From the NCBI GenBank assembly GCA_016793635.1, contig JAEUMD010000025.1, forward strand, positions 124,001 to 188,000: a stretch of 64,000 nt of DNA. Direction: 5' to 3'. This document shows positions 8,914 through 18,479 of this stretch, one piece after another. The notes beneath the pieces were generated by a model. It was not told the DNA's origin, made no database searches, and saw nothing but the letters and a program-made list of their open reading frames with translations. Each line of letters opens with the position of its first letter. Within the stretch, counting starts at the first letter, position 1. The position numbers and the translations under genes are program-made. Origin of the DNA: Hyphomicrobiaceae bacterium (GTDB lineage Bacteria; Pseudomonadota; Alphaproteobacteria; Rhizobiales; Hyphomicrobiaceae).

Positions 8914-9963
8914 GTGACCAACAAGTTTCTCGCCCTCACGGCGGCAGTCGCCGCTCTGAGCTGCTTCGCCAATGCCGCGTCGGCGCGCGACCAGATCCGC
9001 ATCGTCGGTTCCTCGACGGTGTACCCGTTCACGACCGCCGTTGCCGAGCAGTTCGGCAAGTCGGGCTCCGGCAAGACGCCGGTCGTCGAGTCGACTGGCA
9101 CGGGCGGCGGTTTCAAGCTGTTCTGCGGCGGCGTTGGCGTCGACCACCCGGATTTCTCGAACGCCTCGCGCGCCATCAAGAAGGGCGAGTTTGAGCTCTG
9201 CGAGAAGAACGGCGTCAAGGACATCGTAGAGATCAAGGTCGGCATCGACGGCCTGACCATCGCCCAGTCGAAGGCCGGCGCGAAGGCCTCGCTGACGCGC
9301 ATGCAGGTGTTCCAGGCCCTCGCCGAGATGGTGCCGGACAAGGACGGCAAGCTCGTCGCCAACCCCTACAAGAACTGGTCGGACATCGACGCGGCGCTGC
9401 CGAATGTCAAGATCGAGGTTCTCGGTCCGCCGCCGACCTCCGGCACGCGCGACTCGTTCCATGAGTTGTTCATGGAGAAGGGCGCAGAGGGCTTCGAGTC
9501 GCTCAAGGAACTGAAGAAGACCGACAGCAAGGCGTTCGACAAGGTTTGGAAGTCGATCCGCAAGGACGGCGCCTACGTCGAGGCTGGCGAGAACGACAAC
9601 GTGATCGTGCAGAAGCTCGAGGCGAACAAGGATGCCTACGGCATTTTCGGTTACTCGTTCCTCGAGGAGAACACCGCGAAGCTGAAGGGTGTCGCCATCG
9701 AGGGCGTCGAGCCCGAGTATGACGCGATCTCGTCCGGCAAGTACAAGGGCGCCCGTCCGCTCTTCATTTACGCGAAGAAGCAGCATGTCGGCGTGATCCC
9801 CGGCATGGACAAGTTCATCGCCGAGTACGTCTCCGACAAGGCCATGTCGAAGGACGGCTACCTCGCCCGCAAGGGTCTGGTCGCGCTCCCCGCCGACGAG
9901 GCCAAGAAGGTCGCCGAGACCGCTACGGCCATGAAGACCCTCGCCGCCGACGCGGTGAAGTAA
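8914..9963 (+). CDS. pstS: PstS periplasmic phosphate-binding protein
   Basis: Solute-binding protein of the high-affinity phosphate ABC transporter, about 349 residues. The start is taken as GTG 8914, with TTGGAG at 8902-8907 six bases upstream; a TTG at 8902 in frame would add four residues and destroy that site. The signal peptide (FLALTAAVAALSCFANAASA) probably ends before RDQIRIVGSSTVYPF, the conserved PstS N-terminus. The phosphate-contacting loops SSTVYPF, STGTGGGF and SGTRDSFHE are visible. It is the first gene of pstSCAB-phoU-phoB and is separated from pstC by a strong hairpin. Confidence 0.95.
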   Translation: MTNKFLALTAAVAALSCFANAASARDQIRIVGSSTVYPFTTAVAEQFGKSGSGKTPVVESTGTGGGFKLFCGGVGVDHPDFSNASRAIKKGEFELCEKNGVKDIVEIKVGIDGLTIAQSKAGAKASLTRMQVFQALAEMVPDKDGKLVANPYKNWSDIDAALPNVKIEVLGPPPTSGTRDSFHELFMEKGAEGFESLKELKKTDSKAFDKVWKSIRKDGAYVEAGENDNVIVQKLEANKDAYGIFGYSFLEENTAKLKGVAIEGVEPEYDAISSGKYKGARPLFIYAKKQHVGVIPGMDKFIAEYVSDKAMSKDGYLARKGLVALPADEAKKVAETATAMKTLAADAVK

Positions 9964-9975
9964 GGCGAACCGATT

Positions 9976-10005
9976 TGGCGGCTGCGCCGACGTGCGCAGC
10001 CGCCA
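9976..10005 (+). terminator. Strong intergenic hairpin between pstS and pstC
   Basis: A perfect 12-bp stem, TGGCGGCTGCGC at 9976-9987 paired with GCGCAGCCGCCA at 9994-10005, loop of six bases. No T-run follows, so it is more likely an mRNA-stabilising or partial-termination hairpin that raises pstS expression above the permease genes than a full terminator. Confidence 0.6.
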
Positions 10006-10062
10006 TCTTGCCCGGTCTCGATGTAGCTACTACCGTCGCGACAGTCATCGCGAGAGGACACC

Positions 10063-11457
10063 ATGTCTGGCATCTACTTCACGACGATGGCCGTGCTCGT
10101 GCTTGCCGGCTTCTACCTTTCGAGTAGACGGGCCGTGGGTGTTTCGCGTGAAGCGAGTGCCGGATCACTGCATTCTCTGCCCGTCTATCACGGCCTCTAC
10201 ACGGCGGCACTGGTGTTTGTGCCGATGCTGCTGGTGTTCGCGGTCGGCGCGCCGCTCCTCGATCGAATCGCAAACTCGGCTGCGCTAGCGGCATTTCCCT
10301 CGAGCTTGGCGACGGACGAGTTGCATCGCGGCGCCACACTACGCGATGTCTACAATCTCGCCGCCAATCAGTATTCCGGCGCCCCTTCGCTCGAACTTCA
10401 GAACGCTGCGGAGACACTGAAGAGCACGCTGTCGCTCGGACGTTGGACGATCTTCGGATTGGGCGTCGCGCTGGGTCTGGCTGGTTTCGCCCTGGGCTTC
10501 ACCAGCATCGACAAGCAGTTTCGAGCCCGCAATCGCTTCGAGCGCTTCGTACTGATCGTGCTGTTCGCCTGCGCGACGGTAGCCATTTTGACCACGGTCG
10601 GCATCGTCTTCTCGGTGTTGTACGAAACGATCCGCTTCTTCTTCGATCCCTCGCTCAAGGGGCGGCCGACCGTCACTGATTTCCTGTTCGGTACGGAATG
10701 GAACCCGCAGGCGGCACTGCGTGCCGACCAGGGTGACATCAAGACGGCGTTCGGTTTCGTACCGCTGTTGACCGGCACACTGCTTATCACGCTGATCGCG
10801 ATCCTGGTTGCCGGTCCACTCGGACTATTCTCGGCGATCTATCTCTCCGAATATGCGACGCCGCGAATTCGCGCTTTCGCAAAACCCATTCTCGAGATCC
10901 TGGCAGGCATCCCGACCGTCGTTCTCGGCTTCTTTGCCGCGCTGACGGTGGCACCTATCATCCGCGGCTGGGGACACCACGTCGGTCTCGATATCGCGTC
11001 CGAGAGCGCGCTGGCTGCCGGCGTCGTCATGGGTATGATGATCATTCCATTCATCTCGTCGCTCTCCGACGACGTGATCAACGCCGTTCCCCAGTCACTT
11101 CGCGACGGTGCCTATGCGCTCGGCGCCACCAAATCGGAAACGATCCGCAACGTCATCCTGCCGGCGGCTCTTCCAGGGATCGTCTCGGCCTTCATGCTGG
11201 CCATCAGCCGCGCCATCGGCGAGACGATGATCGTGGTCATGGCCGCCGGTCTCGCCGCCAACCTGACGTTCAATCCGCTCGACGCGGTGACCACCATTAC
11301 CGTGCAGATCAAGACCATCTTGGTCGGTGACCAGGAATTCGACAGCGCCAAGACGCTCGCCGCCTTCGCGCTCGGGTTCGTGCTCTTCTTCGTCACGCTG
11401 GTGCTCAACGTCATCGCCCTCGCAATCGTACGCCGGTACAGAGAGCAATATGACTGA
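10063..11457 (+). CDS. pstC: PstC phosphate ABC transporter permease
   Basis: Inner-membrane permease, 464 residues, considerably longer than E. coli PstC (319). The extra length is N-terminal: additional helices (IYFTTMAVLVLAGFYLS and AALVFVPMLLVFAVGAPLL), then a soluble segment, before the usual region with FLFGTEWNPQ and the permease core. The core carries the cytoplasmic EAA-type loop DGAYALGATKSETIRNVILP and the following AISRAIGETMIVVMAAG. Its 3' end overlaps pstA by eight bases. Works with PstA as the membrane channel fed by PstS and driven by PstB. Confidence 0.93.
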   Translation: MSGIYFTTMAVLVLAGFYLSSRRAVGVSREASAGSLHSLPVYHGLYTAALVFVPMLLVFAVGAPLLDRIANSAALAAFPSSLATDELHRGATLRDVYNLAANQYSGAPSLELQNAAETLKSTLSLGRWTIFGLGVALGLAGFALGFTSIDKQFRARNRFERFVLIVLFACATVAILTTVGIVFSVLYETIRFFFDPSLKGRPTVTDFLFGTEWNPQAALRADQGDIKTAFGFVPLLTGTLLITLIAILVAGPLGLFSAIYLSEYATPRIRAFAKPILEILAGIPTVVLGFFAALTVAPIIRGWGHHVGLDIASESALAAGVVMGMMIIPFISSLSDDVINAVPQSLRDGAYALGATKSETIRNVILPAALPGIVSAFMLAISRAIGETMIVVMAAGLAANLTFNPLDAVTTITVQIKTILVGDQEFDSAKTLAAFALGFVLFFVTLVLNVIALAIVRRYREQYD

Positions 11458-13186
11458 TATCTCGATGGACATCGCGCGACCGGAACCGAAGTTCCGGCTC
11501 GACTTGACCTCGGATGCGGCGCGGGCGCGCATTCGTTCCCGCTATCGCGCGGAAACCCGTTTCAAGGCGTACGGGATTGCGGCGCTGACGGTGACGGCGT
11601 TGTTTCTCGCGGTCTTGATGTTCGACATCTTGCGCAACGGATTGCCGGCGTTCTGGCAGCACTCGCTGCTGCTCGACGTTCCGGTGGCGGCCGATATCGT
11701 CGATCCGGCAGGCAAACGCGAGGCGGGTGCGATCAAGGGGGCGGACTACTTTCCTCTCATGCGCAATGCGCTCAACGCGGCAATTCCCGGCATCGAGAGC
11801 CGTAGCGCCAGCAAGCAGCTGACGCGTGTGCTGTCGGTCGGCGCGCCCGACAGGCTGCGTGACATGCTGGTCGCCGACCCGTCACTCATCGGCAAGACCA
11901 TCAAGGTGCCGCTACTGCTGTCCGACGACGCCGACCTCTATTACAAGGGCGCCGGTACCGGAATCGACGACCGTGCGGGCCGCGGTACGGCGACGCCCAG
12001 CGGTCGAACAGGTGAGATAACCGTCCTCACCTCGTCGAACGACTTTGCTGAAGAACTTCAAAATATCAAGTTGCGGTTGAAGAGTGTCGCCGACACCATT
12101 TCGCGTGATGCAGGCCGCATCGAGCGCTCGGGCCCAGATCAAGCCCAGCGTGTGGCCAGCATGCGCGCCGAGGTGGCCAACCTGGCGAACCGTTACCAGC
12201 AGCCAGGCAATGCCGAGGCACTCGACAGCAAGGTGCCGAGCGTGCTCGTCGCCATCAACGGTGGTCTCGTCAAGGCGACGAGGCTCGACGCTTCGGGGAT
12301 TACCGGCGACGTGCTGCTGCCGCTCAAGTCGGCGGAAGAGGCCAAGCCCGGAACCTGGAAGGTCGTGCACTACTCGACGCCGGAGTCGGACCGCAAGGTG
12401 ACGGACCAGGAGGTCGCGTTCCTGGAGCGTCTGCGTGAGGCAGGTGCGGTCGACCGTCACTTCAATTGGCGCTTCTTTACCACCGGCGATAGCCGTGAGC
12501 CGGAGCTCGCTGGAATTCGCGGTGCGCTGACCGGTACCGCACTCACCCTGCTGGTGACACTGCTGCTCTGCCTGCCCATCGGCGTGATGGCAGCCGTCTA
12601 CCTGGAGGAGTTCGCGCCGAAGAACCGCTGGACCGACGTCGTCGAGGTGAACATCAACAACCTCGCAGCGGTGCCTTCTATCGTCTTCGGTCTGCTCGGG
12701 CTGGCAGTGTTCCTGAACTTCTTCGGCCTTCCGCGATCGGCTCCGCTGGTCGGCGGCCTGGTGCTGGCGCTGCTGGTACTGCCGACGATCATCATCGCAG
12801 CGCGCGCCGCACTGAAGGCGGTGCCGCCATCGATCAAGGAAGCCGCGCTCGGCGTCGGTGCCTCGCATCAGCAGGCGGTATTCCACCACGTCCTGCCGCT
12901 GGCGATGCCGGGCATCATGACGGGTACGATCATCGGCATGGCGCACGCGCTCGGCGAGACGGCGCCGCTGTTGATGATCGGCATGGTCGCCTTCATCGTC
13001 GACGTGCCGACAGCATTTACCGATGCGGCAACGGTTCTGCCGGTGCAGATCTACTTGTGGTCCGATCTGCCGGAGCCTGCCTTCCAGTCGAAGACGGCGG
13101 CGGCCATCGTCGTGCTGCTGGCTTTCCTCTTCCTCATGAACGGCGCTGCCATCTGGCTGCGCAAGAAGTTTGAGCGTCGCTGGTAA
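11450..13186 (+). CDS. pstA: PstA phosphate ABC transporter permease (long form)
   Basis: Permease partner of PstC, 578 residues against about 296 in E. coli. ATG 11450 overlaps the pstC stop; an upstream frame inside pstC is rejected. After the first helix (about 41-60, [18 protein letters not shown]) there is a roughly 290-residue soluble insertion, likely periplasmic, before the permease core begins near [19 protein letters not shown]. The EAA-like loop is [20 protein letters not shown], followed by [15 protein letters not shown]. Long PstA forms of this kind are found in other alphaproteobacteria; the insertion's function is unknown to me. Confidence 0.93.
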   Translation: MTDISMDIARPEPKFRLDLTSDAARARIRSRYRAETRFKAYGIAALTVTALFLAVLMFDILRNGLPAFWQHSLLLDVPVAADIVDPAGKREAGAIKGADYFPLMRNALNAAIPGIESRSASKQLTRVLSVGAPDRLRDMLVADPSLIGKTIKVPLLLSDDADLYYKGAGTGIDDRAGRGTATPSGRTGEITVLTSSNDFAEELQNIKLRLKSVADTISRDAGRIERSGPDQAQRVASMRAEVANLANRYQQPGNAEALDSKVPSVLVAINGGLVKATRLDASGITGDVLLPLKSAEEAKPGTWKVVHYSTPESDRKVTDQEVAFLERLREAGAVDRHFNWRFFTTGDSREPELAGIRGALTGTALTLLVTLLLCLPIGVMAAVYLEEFAPKNRWTDVVEVNINNLAAVPSIVFGLLGLAVFLNFFGLPRSAPLVGGLVLALLVLPTIIIAARAALKAVPPSIKEAALGVGASHQQAVFHHVLPLAMPGIMTGTIIGMAHALGETAPLLMIGMVAFIVDVPTAFTDAATVLPVQIYLWSDLPEPAFQSKTAAAIVVLLAFLFLMNGAAIWLRKKFERRW

Positions 13187-13211
13187 GCATCGAAACAAAG
13201 GTCCCGCGAAA

Positions 13212-14030
13212 ATGGATATGTCCACTGTAGAGCATGCGATGCTGACACCTTCCGCTACCTCCGCCCCCGCGTCCGGCACCAAGGTGACCGCTCGTGCATG
13301 CAACGTCTACTATGGCGAAAAGCATGCCTTGAAGGACGTTTCCGTCGATATTCCTGAGCGCAGTATCACGGCCTTCATCGGCCCGTCAGGATGCGGAAAG
13401 TCGACGTTCCTGCGCTGTATCAACCGCATGAACGATACCATTGCGAGCTGCCGCGTCACCGGCAAGATCGAGATCGACGGCCAAGACATCTACGATCCGG
13501 CCCTCGACGTGGTCCAGCTGCGCGCGCGCGTCGGCATGGTGTTCCAGAAGCCGAATCCGTTTCCGAAGTCGATCTACGAGAATGTCGCCTACGGCCCGCG
13601 CATCCACGGCATCGCCAAGTCGAAATCCGATCTCGACGAAGTCGTAATCTCGAGCCTCGAAAAGGCCGGTCTGCTCAAAGAGGTGAAGGATCGCCTCAAT
13701 GACAGCGGCACCGGTCTCTCCGGCGGCCAGCAGCAGCGCCTCTGCATCGCCCGCGCCATCGCGGTAAGCCCCGAAGTGATCCTGATGGACGAGCCGTGCT
13801 CGGCACTCGACCCGATCGCCACCGCGAAGGTCGAGGAGCTGATGGACGAGCTCAAGGCGAATTACACGATCATCATCGTCACGCACTCCATGCAGCAGGC
13901 CGCGCGCGTCTCGCAGCGCACGGCCTTCTTCCATCTCGGGAACCTGGTCGAGGTCGGCGACACCCGGCAGATCTTCACGAACCCCAAGGAACAGCGCACC
14001 CAGGATTACATCACCGGGCGGTTCGGCTGA
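13212..14030 (+). CDS. pstB: PstB phosphate ABC transporter ATPase
   Basis: Cytoplasmic ATPase of the Pst transporter, about 272 residues from ATG 13212, 25 bp after pstA. Walker [15 protein letters not shown]-loop [16 protein letters not shown] (typical PstB), signature LSGGQQQRL, Walker [14 protein letters not shown] and the switch His in [13 protein letters not shown] are present. The first 25 or so residues are a variable tail. Its stop TGA shares a base with an ATG at 14030, an alternative start for phoU. Confidence 0.95.
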   Translation: MDMSTVEHAMLTPSATSAPASGTKVTARACNVYYGEKHALKDVSVDIPERSITAFIGPSGCGKSTFLRCINRMNDTIASCRVTGKIEIDGQDIYDPALDVVQLRARVGMVFQKPNPFPKSIYENVAYGPRIHGIAKSKSDLDEVVISSLEKAGLLKEVKDRLNDSGTGLSGGQQQRLCIARAIAVSPEVILMDEPCSALDPIATAKVEELMDELKANYTIIIVTHSMQQAARVSQRTAFFHLGNLVEVGDTRQIFTNPKEQRTQDYITGRFG

Positions 14031-14092
14031 TGTCACAGATCGGTCGACTTTTCGGTTTCGGCGAGAAATCGCAAGACGCAGGAGCTGCACGT

Positions 14093-14809
14093 ATGAACCC
14101 GCATACCGTTAAGACGTACGACGAGGAGCTCCATCTGCTCGACAAGAAGATCGCGCAGATGGGCGGGCTGGCGGAGCACAACCTCGGTCAAGCTTTCGAC
14201 GCGCTGCAGAAGCGCGATCCGCGTCTCGCCGATCTCGTGATCGTCGCCGACCACACGATCGACGTACTCGAGAAAGAGGTCGAGGAACTTGTCATCCAGA
14301 TCATTGCGCGACGTCAGCCGATGGCGAACGACCTGCGCCAGATCATGGCCGCGATGCGTATCGCCAACGATCTGGAGCGCGTCGGCGACCTAGCCAAGAA
14401 CATCGCCAAGCGGGCCGGCGCGATCGCCGACGAGCCGCATCCCAAGCCGGTCATTTCTGGGCTCGGCCACATGGTCGAGATGGCGCTGAAGCAACTGAAG
14501 CTCGCGCTCGACGCCTACGCCGAGCGTGACGCCGAGCGCGCGCTCAAAGTCTGGCAGGACGATCAGCAGATCGACGCGATGTACAACTCGCTGTTCCGCG
14601 AACTGCTGACGTACATGATGGAAAATCCGCGCAACATCGGCATCAGCACGCACCTGCTGTTCGGTGCCAAGAACCTCGAGCGCGTCGGCGACCACACGAC
14701 CAACATCGCCGAAACCGTGTACTACCTCGTCACTGGCAAGCCGATCGGAGAGGAAAGACCGAAGAGCGACACCACGAGCCAGATGCTGGTGCAGCAGGGC
14801 GATCGATGA
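14093..14809 (+). CDS. phoU: PhoU phosphate signalling protein
   Basis: Negative regulator linking the Pst transporter to PhoR; about 238 residues forming two three-helix PhoU repeats. Two starts are possible: ATG 14030, overlapping the pstB stop, and ATG 14093, which has GGAG eight bases upstream and begins with the conserved MNPHTVKTYDEEL. The second is chosen. Metal-binding-like motifs typical of PhoU are visible: ANDLERVGDLAKNIAKRA in repeat one and KNLERVGDHTTNIAE in repeat two. It overlaps phoB by four bases (ATGA), so regulator synthesis is coupled. Confidence 0.94.
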   Translation: MNPHTVKTYDEELHLLDKKIAQMGGLAEHNLGQAFDALQKRDPRLADLVIVADHTIDVLEKEVEELVIQIIARRQPMANDLRQIMAAMRIANDLERVGDLAKNIAKRAGAIADEPHPKPVISGLGHMVEMALKQLKLALDAYAERDAERALKVWQDDQQIDAMYNSLFRELLTYMMENPRNIGISTHLLFGAKNLERVGDHTTNIAETVYYLVTGKPIGEERPKSDTTSQMLVQQGDR

Positions 14810-15543
14810 CGACGATGGCCGACGCGCGCGCCGATATCGTGCCGCATTCACTCGGGGCGAAGGTTCTCGTTGTCGAGGACGAGGCTCCGCTGGCCGAGGT
14901 CCTTCGCTACAATCTCGAGGCGGCGGGGTTCCTGGTGGTGCATGCGGCGAACGGCGACGACGCCGAGCTGCTGGTCGCCGAGGAGCGCCCGGATCTGATC
15001 CTCCTCGACTGGATGCTGCCGTCGGTCTCGGGCATCGAAATTTGCCGCCGTCTGCGCAACAGAAGCGAGACGCGCCACGTGCCCATCATCATGTTGACGG
15101 CGCGGGGAGAGGAAGCGGACCGCGTGCGCGGCCTCGCCACCGGCGCTGACGATTATGTCGTGAAGCCGTTCTCGCTGCCCGAGCTGATGGCGCGGGTGAA
15201 GGCCTTGCTGCGCCGTGCTTCGCCCGAGCGCGTCGCCGAGGTGCTCTCGGCCGAGGACATCACGCTCGACCGCGCGGCGCATCGTGTCACGCGCGGCACG
15301 CGCGAGGTGCGGCTCGGCCCAACCGAATATCGCCTGCTCGAGTTCCTGATGCAGAGCCCGGGCCGTGTCCTGTCGCGAGCGCAGTTGCTCGACGGTGTTT
15401 GGGGCCGCGATGCCTTCGTCGACGAGCGCACGGTCGACGTTCACATCGGCCGCCTGAGAAAAGCGCTGATCCGAGGCAAGGAGAGCGATCCGATCCGCAC
15501 GGTGCGCAGCGCCGGTTACGTGTTCGGCGACCGCCAGAACTGA
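14806..15543 (+). CDS. phoB: PhoB phosphate-regulon response regulator
   Basis: OmpR/PhoB-type regulator, 245 residues. The receiver domain has acidic pocket EDE, phospho-acceptor Asp68 (LILLDWMLPSVSG), the Thr of MLTARG and the Lys of VVKPFSLPEL. The C-terminal winged helix contains RLGPTEYRLLEFLM and the recognition region DERTVDVHIGRLRKAL. It closes the pst operon, with ATG overlapping the phoU stop. On phosphate limitation it should activate the pst genes and probably neighbours; no convincing tandem Pho box was seen upstream of pstS. Confidence 0.95.
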   Translation: MTTMADARADIVPHSLGAKVLVVEDEAPLAEVLRYNLEAAGFLVVHAANGDDAELLVAEERPDLILLDWMLPSVSGIEICRRLRNRSETRHVPIIMLTARGEEADRVRGLATGADDYVVKPFSLPELMARVKALLRRASPERVAEVLSAEDITLDRAAHRVTRGTREVRLGPTEYRLLEFLMQSPGRVLSRAQLLDGVWGRDAFVDERTVDVHIGRLRKALIRGKESDPIRTVRSAGYVFGDRQN

Positions 15544-15932
15544 CACAACGCCCCGGCATCCCAACGATCGCGCTGGCGCTTGCGCCTCTTGCGCTATCCG
15601 ATCAGACGGAGCCGCTCGCAGTTACACGGAGCGGATGAAGGCGCTCTACCGCCGGGATTCTAGAGCATTTTTATCCGACCATTTATCGCCACCGCGATTC
15701 CGTGCGGCCGGATGCTGCTCTGGCGGGCTGGTCGTGAACGTGAAGTGCCAAACCAAAAAAGCGAAGGCCAGAGCTGCCCCCCGGCGGCTCCGGCCCTCTC
15801 CCCCTGCCTGCGGCGAGTGGTCGCCGCGGCGGCATTCCTTGGTAATTCGTCAGTCACGTTCGCCAAATTGCGTCCGCGCGCGATACCACGATTTGAAAAC
15901 GCTCAGCGCTTACGGCGGGGTCTTGAAGAACC
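15544..15932. other. Intergenic region phoB/gcrA
   Basis: About 390 bp between converging phoB and gcrA. It holds the gcrA terminator (15755-15795) and a short TCTAGAGCATTTTT-like stretch near 15660 that resembles fragments common in rhizobial intergenic DNA. No supported gene is seen. Confidence 0.5.
15755..15795 (-). terminator. Candidate rho-independent terminator of gcrA
   Basis: Read on the minus strand: GGCCGGAGC, a 12-base loop, GCTCTGGCC (one G-U pair) followed by TTCGCTTTTTT. It lies about 140 bp beyond the gcrA stop. Confidence 0.6.
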
Positions 15933-16508
15933 TCAGGCGTCGATGTTGTCGCCGGCGTCGCCCGCGGCAGCCGTTGCGAGCGTGACCATCGCCGGCACCC
16001 GGACGTCGGCCGGATCGCGGCGTCGCGTCTGCGGCGGCTGGAATGCGCGGCGGGCGTGGAATTGGCAATACGGAAGGCCCGGCAGCTTCTCCTTGCCGCA
16101 GAAGTGGAAGTCGGCCTGCTGCGGATCGCCGATCGGCCAGCGGCAGTTGCATTCACCAAGGGTCTGGATGGTCTTGCGCTCCTTGAGCGGAATGTCCAGC
16201 TCCTCCTGCGCCGGGATGAACGGTTCGGCCTCGGGCTGGTAAAGGGCGCGAACGACCGGATTGCCGGCGGCCGGGAAGCGCTGCTTCTGCGGGCGCTTGG
16301 CGGTGGCTCCAGCAGCCGCGGGGCGCGGACGGGCGCGATGAGTCTTCATGCGGGAGGTCGTGGCCCGACCAGCGAGTCCGAGGCGATGCACCTTGCCGAT
16401 CACCGCGTTGCGGGTGACGCCGCCAAGCCTGCCGGCGATCTGGCTGGCGCTCAGTCCCTCGGACCAGAGCTTTTTCAACAGCTCAACCCGTTCGTCGGTC
16501 CAGACCAT
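15933..16508 (-). CDS. gcrA: GcrA cell-cycle regulator
   Basis: A 191-residue GcrA family protein, an alphaproteobacterial transcription factor that binds sigma70-RNA polymerase and acts at promoters with CcrM-methylated GANTC sites. The N-terminal helix-turn-helix is diagnostic: WTDERVELLKKLWSEGLSAS followed by QIAGRLGGVTRNAVIGKVHR. A basic Ala/Pro-rich linker (about 50-110) leads to the C-terminal sigma-interacting domain with ECNCRWPIGDP, FHFCG and LPYCQFH, whose Cys/His spacing is conserved. AAGGAG lies about nine bases before the ATG. Two GANTC sites lie within 80 bp upstream (16526-16530 and 16581-16585). Confidence 0.95.
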   Translation of the reverse strand: MVWTDERVELLKKLWSEGLSASQIAGRLGGVTRNAVIGKVHRLGLAGRATTSRMKTHRARPRPAAAGATAKRPQKQRFPAAGNPVVRALYQPEAEPFIPAQEELDIPLKERKTIQTLGECNCRWPIGDPQQADFHFCGKEKLPGLPYCQFHARRAFQPPQTRRRDPADVRVPAMVTLATAAAGDAGDNIDA

Positions 16509-17041
16509 CTAACGTGCTCCTTGCAGAATCTGGCTACGCTCCGCCAGCGCAAAGGCGCGGGCGAGTTGAAGTCGTCGCCGGACTCGGCAGGGCTCGCGGC
16601 GCAGCGATAACGCGCGCCAACGGGCCCAATCGGAGCCTGGGACGAGATACGGACGCTTACTGGTGATGCAACGGGACTGGAGACAGACGCACACGGGACG
16701 GCCCGATACGAGGGCACGTCGGAACCGGGCGATTCAGGCAGCGGGTGTGCCGAACGCGGCTGCGGCGCCTACTTGGCCGGAGCATGGCGTTACGATGCTG
16801 CTGAACATACGCACGACAAAACGGGCGGCAGAGCCCCGACGAACGAGGAGGCCGGACGAGATGTCGTCACCCAGTCCCAGGAAAATACAATATCCTGATT
16901 GGTGGCTACAAGCATTGCGCATTGCGGTTTCGGGCATTGACATCGTCGAGTGTCCCGGTCGCAACAGAAACGATTCGTCGGGCCCCGGATTATGGGGGCC
17001 GGCGCAGCAAAGATGCTGCTGCCCACAAGTTGTACATGTCA

Positions 17042-17083
17042 AACGCGCGGCGCGTTGACACAGAGCCCCTCTGCGCGTATCAG
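17042..17083 (+). promoter_or_regulatory. Candidate argD promoter with overlapping palindrome
   Basis: TTGACA at 17055-17060, 17-bp spacer, TATCAG at 17078-17083. The perfect palindrome AACGCGC-G-GCGCGTT (17042-17056) overlaps the first two bases of the -35 box, where a repressor or activator could act. Which factor binds is unknown. Confidence 0.5.
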
Positions 17084-17096
17084 GACTGCTTCTTGG

Positions 17097-17119
17097 GCCG
17101 CCGTGAGGGCGGCTTTTTT
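17097..17119 (+). terminator. T-tailed hairpin in the argD leader
   Basis: GCCGCC, loop GTGAG, GGCGGC, then six T (17114-17119). It looks like an intrinsic terminator, but sits only a few bases after the predicted argD start point. It may end an upstream transcript or attenuate argD. Confidence 0.5.
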
Positions 17120-17138
17120 GGTTTCTGGCCTTGGGTGA

Positions 17139-18410
17139 ATGGAGATGACCTCTTCCGTTCCGCAGCCGAGGACGGCTGCGGCCGACACCGCCAGCGCGAC
17201 CTCGAACGACATTCTCGGAGCCGCGCCAGCCACGGTGATGCCGACATACGCGCGCCAGGACGTGGTGTTTGCGCGCGGCGAGGGCTCCTGGCTCGTGTCG
17301 ACCGAAGGTGAGCGCTACCTGGACCTCGCATCCGGCGTCGCCGTCAACGTGCTGGGCCACGCGCACCCCCACCTCGCAGCCGCCCTCAAGGCCCAGGCCG
17401 ACCTCCTCTGGCACACCTCCAACCTCTACCGGGTCGAGGGCCAGGAACGCGTCGCCGAGCGGCTCGGCCGCATGACGTTTGCCGAGCGCGTGTTCTTCTG
17501 CAATTCGGGCGCGGAAGCGTGCGAAGGCGCCATCAAGACCGCGCGGCGCTACCACTACGTCAACGGTAAGCCGGAGCGCTGGCGTATCGTCACGTTCACG
17601 GGCGCGTTCCATGGCCGCACGGTGACGACGCTCGCCGCAGGCGGCAACCCCAAGTATCTCGAAGGCTTCGGGCCGCCCGCGGACGGTTTCGACCATGTTC
17701 CATTCGGCGATCATGCGGCACTCGAGGCGGCGATCGGACCGCAGACCGCGGCCATCATGATCGAGCCGGTGCAGGGCGAGGGCGGCGCGCGCGTCGTTCC
17801 CGACCAGTGCCTGAAGGGCTTGCGCGACCTGTGCGACGAGCGCGGGCTGCTGCTCATCCTCGACGAGGTGCAAACGGGCCTCGGACGTACCGGGCGGCTG
17901 TTCGCGCACGAGTGGGCCGGTATCGAACCCGATATCATGGCGGTCGCGAAAGGGCTCGGCGGCGGTTTCCCCGTCGGCGCGGTGTTGGCGACTGCGGAAG
18001 CTTCCAAGGGCATGACTGCGGGCACGCACGGCTCGACCTTCGGCGGCAATATGCTGGCGATGGCGGTGGCCAACGCCGTGCTCGACGTCGTCTCCGAGCC
18101 GGGCTTCCTCACCGATGTCGAGCGCAAGGCGCTCCGCTTCAAGCAATCGCTCGAGGGTCTCAAGGACCAGTTCCCCGACCTCATCGCTGAAGTACGTGGA
18201 CGTGGATTGCTGATTGGCCTGAGGCTCGCCCCGTCGGTGCTGCCGGCTACGCTCGTCAAGGCCGCGCTCGACGAGCGTCTGCTCGCGGTCGGCGCTGGCG
18301 ACAATGTCATGCGCCTTCTCCCGCCGCTCAACATCTCCGATGATGAGATCGCGGAAGCGATGTCGCGTCTCGCCCAGGCCCTCGCGCGCGTCAAGAAGAC
18401 AACCGGCTGA
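17139..18410 (+). CDS. argD: Acetylornithine aminotransferase
   Basis: PLP-dependent class III aminotransferase converting N-acetylglutamate semialdehyde to N-acetylornithine in arginine synthesis; may also serve lysine synthesis. 423 residues if started at ATG 17139. The first 30 or so residues are a low-complexity Ala/Thr tail, and ATG 17238 ([11 protein letters not shown]) matches where most homologues begin, so the start is uncertain. Visible motifs: [42 protein letters not shown], the Asp of [15 protein letters not shown] and the Schiff-base Lys271 in [14 protein letters not shown]. argF follows in the same direction, with hslO downstream. Confidence 0.93.
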   Translation: MEMTSSVPQPRTAAADTASATSNDILGAAPATVMPTYARQDVVFARGEGSWLVSTEGERYLDLASGVAVNVLGHAHPHLAAALKAQADLLWHTSNLYRVEGQERVAERLGRMTFAERVFFCNSGAEACEGAIKTARRYHYVNGKPERWRIVTFTGAFHGRTVTTLAAGGNPKYLEGFGPPADGFDHVPFGDHAALEAAIGPQTAAIMIEPVQGEGGARVVPDQCLKGLRDLCDERGLLLILDEVQTGLGRTGRLFAHEWAGIEPDIMAVAKGLGGGFPVGAVLATAEASKGMTAGTHGSTFGGNMLAMAVANAVLDVVSEPGFLTDVERKALRFKQSLEGLKDQFPDLIAEVRGRGLLIGLRLAPSVLPATLVKAALDERLLAVGAGDNVMRLLPPLNISDDEIAEAMSRLAQALARVKKTTG

Positions 18411-18479
18411 ATTCCATTGAAACCCGAACCGGCGGCCCACGCGGCCGCCGCGATCCGCTTTTCCAAGAAGGCCCTGCCT

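Larger units (their letters stand above)
16509..17138. other. Intergenic region gcrA/argD
   Basis: About 630 bp between divergent genes. It contains the gcrA upstream region with two GANTC sites, and near argD a 15-bp palindrome, a promoter-like pair and a T-tailed hairpin (annotated separately). No coding sequence is supported. Confidence 0.5.

Noticed and set aside
11912-13303. Long minus-strand frame opposite pstA
   Set aside because: Covers a confident permease gene; composition (His, Arg, Gln rich) is that of a shadow frame.
15655-15680. TCTAGAGCATTTTT-like stretch as a dispersed rhizobial repeat
   Set aside because: Only a short fragment of the known intergenic repeat pattern is present, with no second copy in the window.
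16663-17058. 131-codon frame between gcrA and argD
   Set aside because: No ribosome site, no recognisable motif, and it crosses the promoter-palindrome region.
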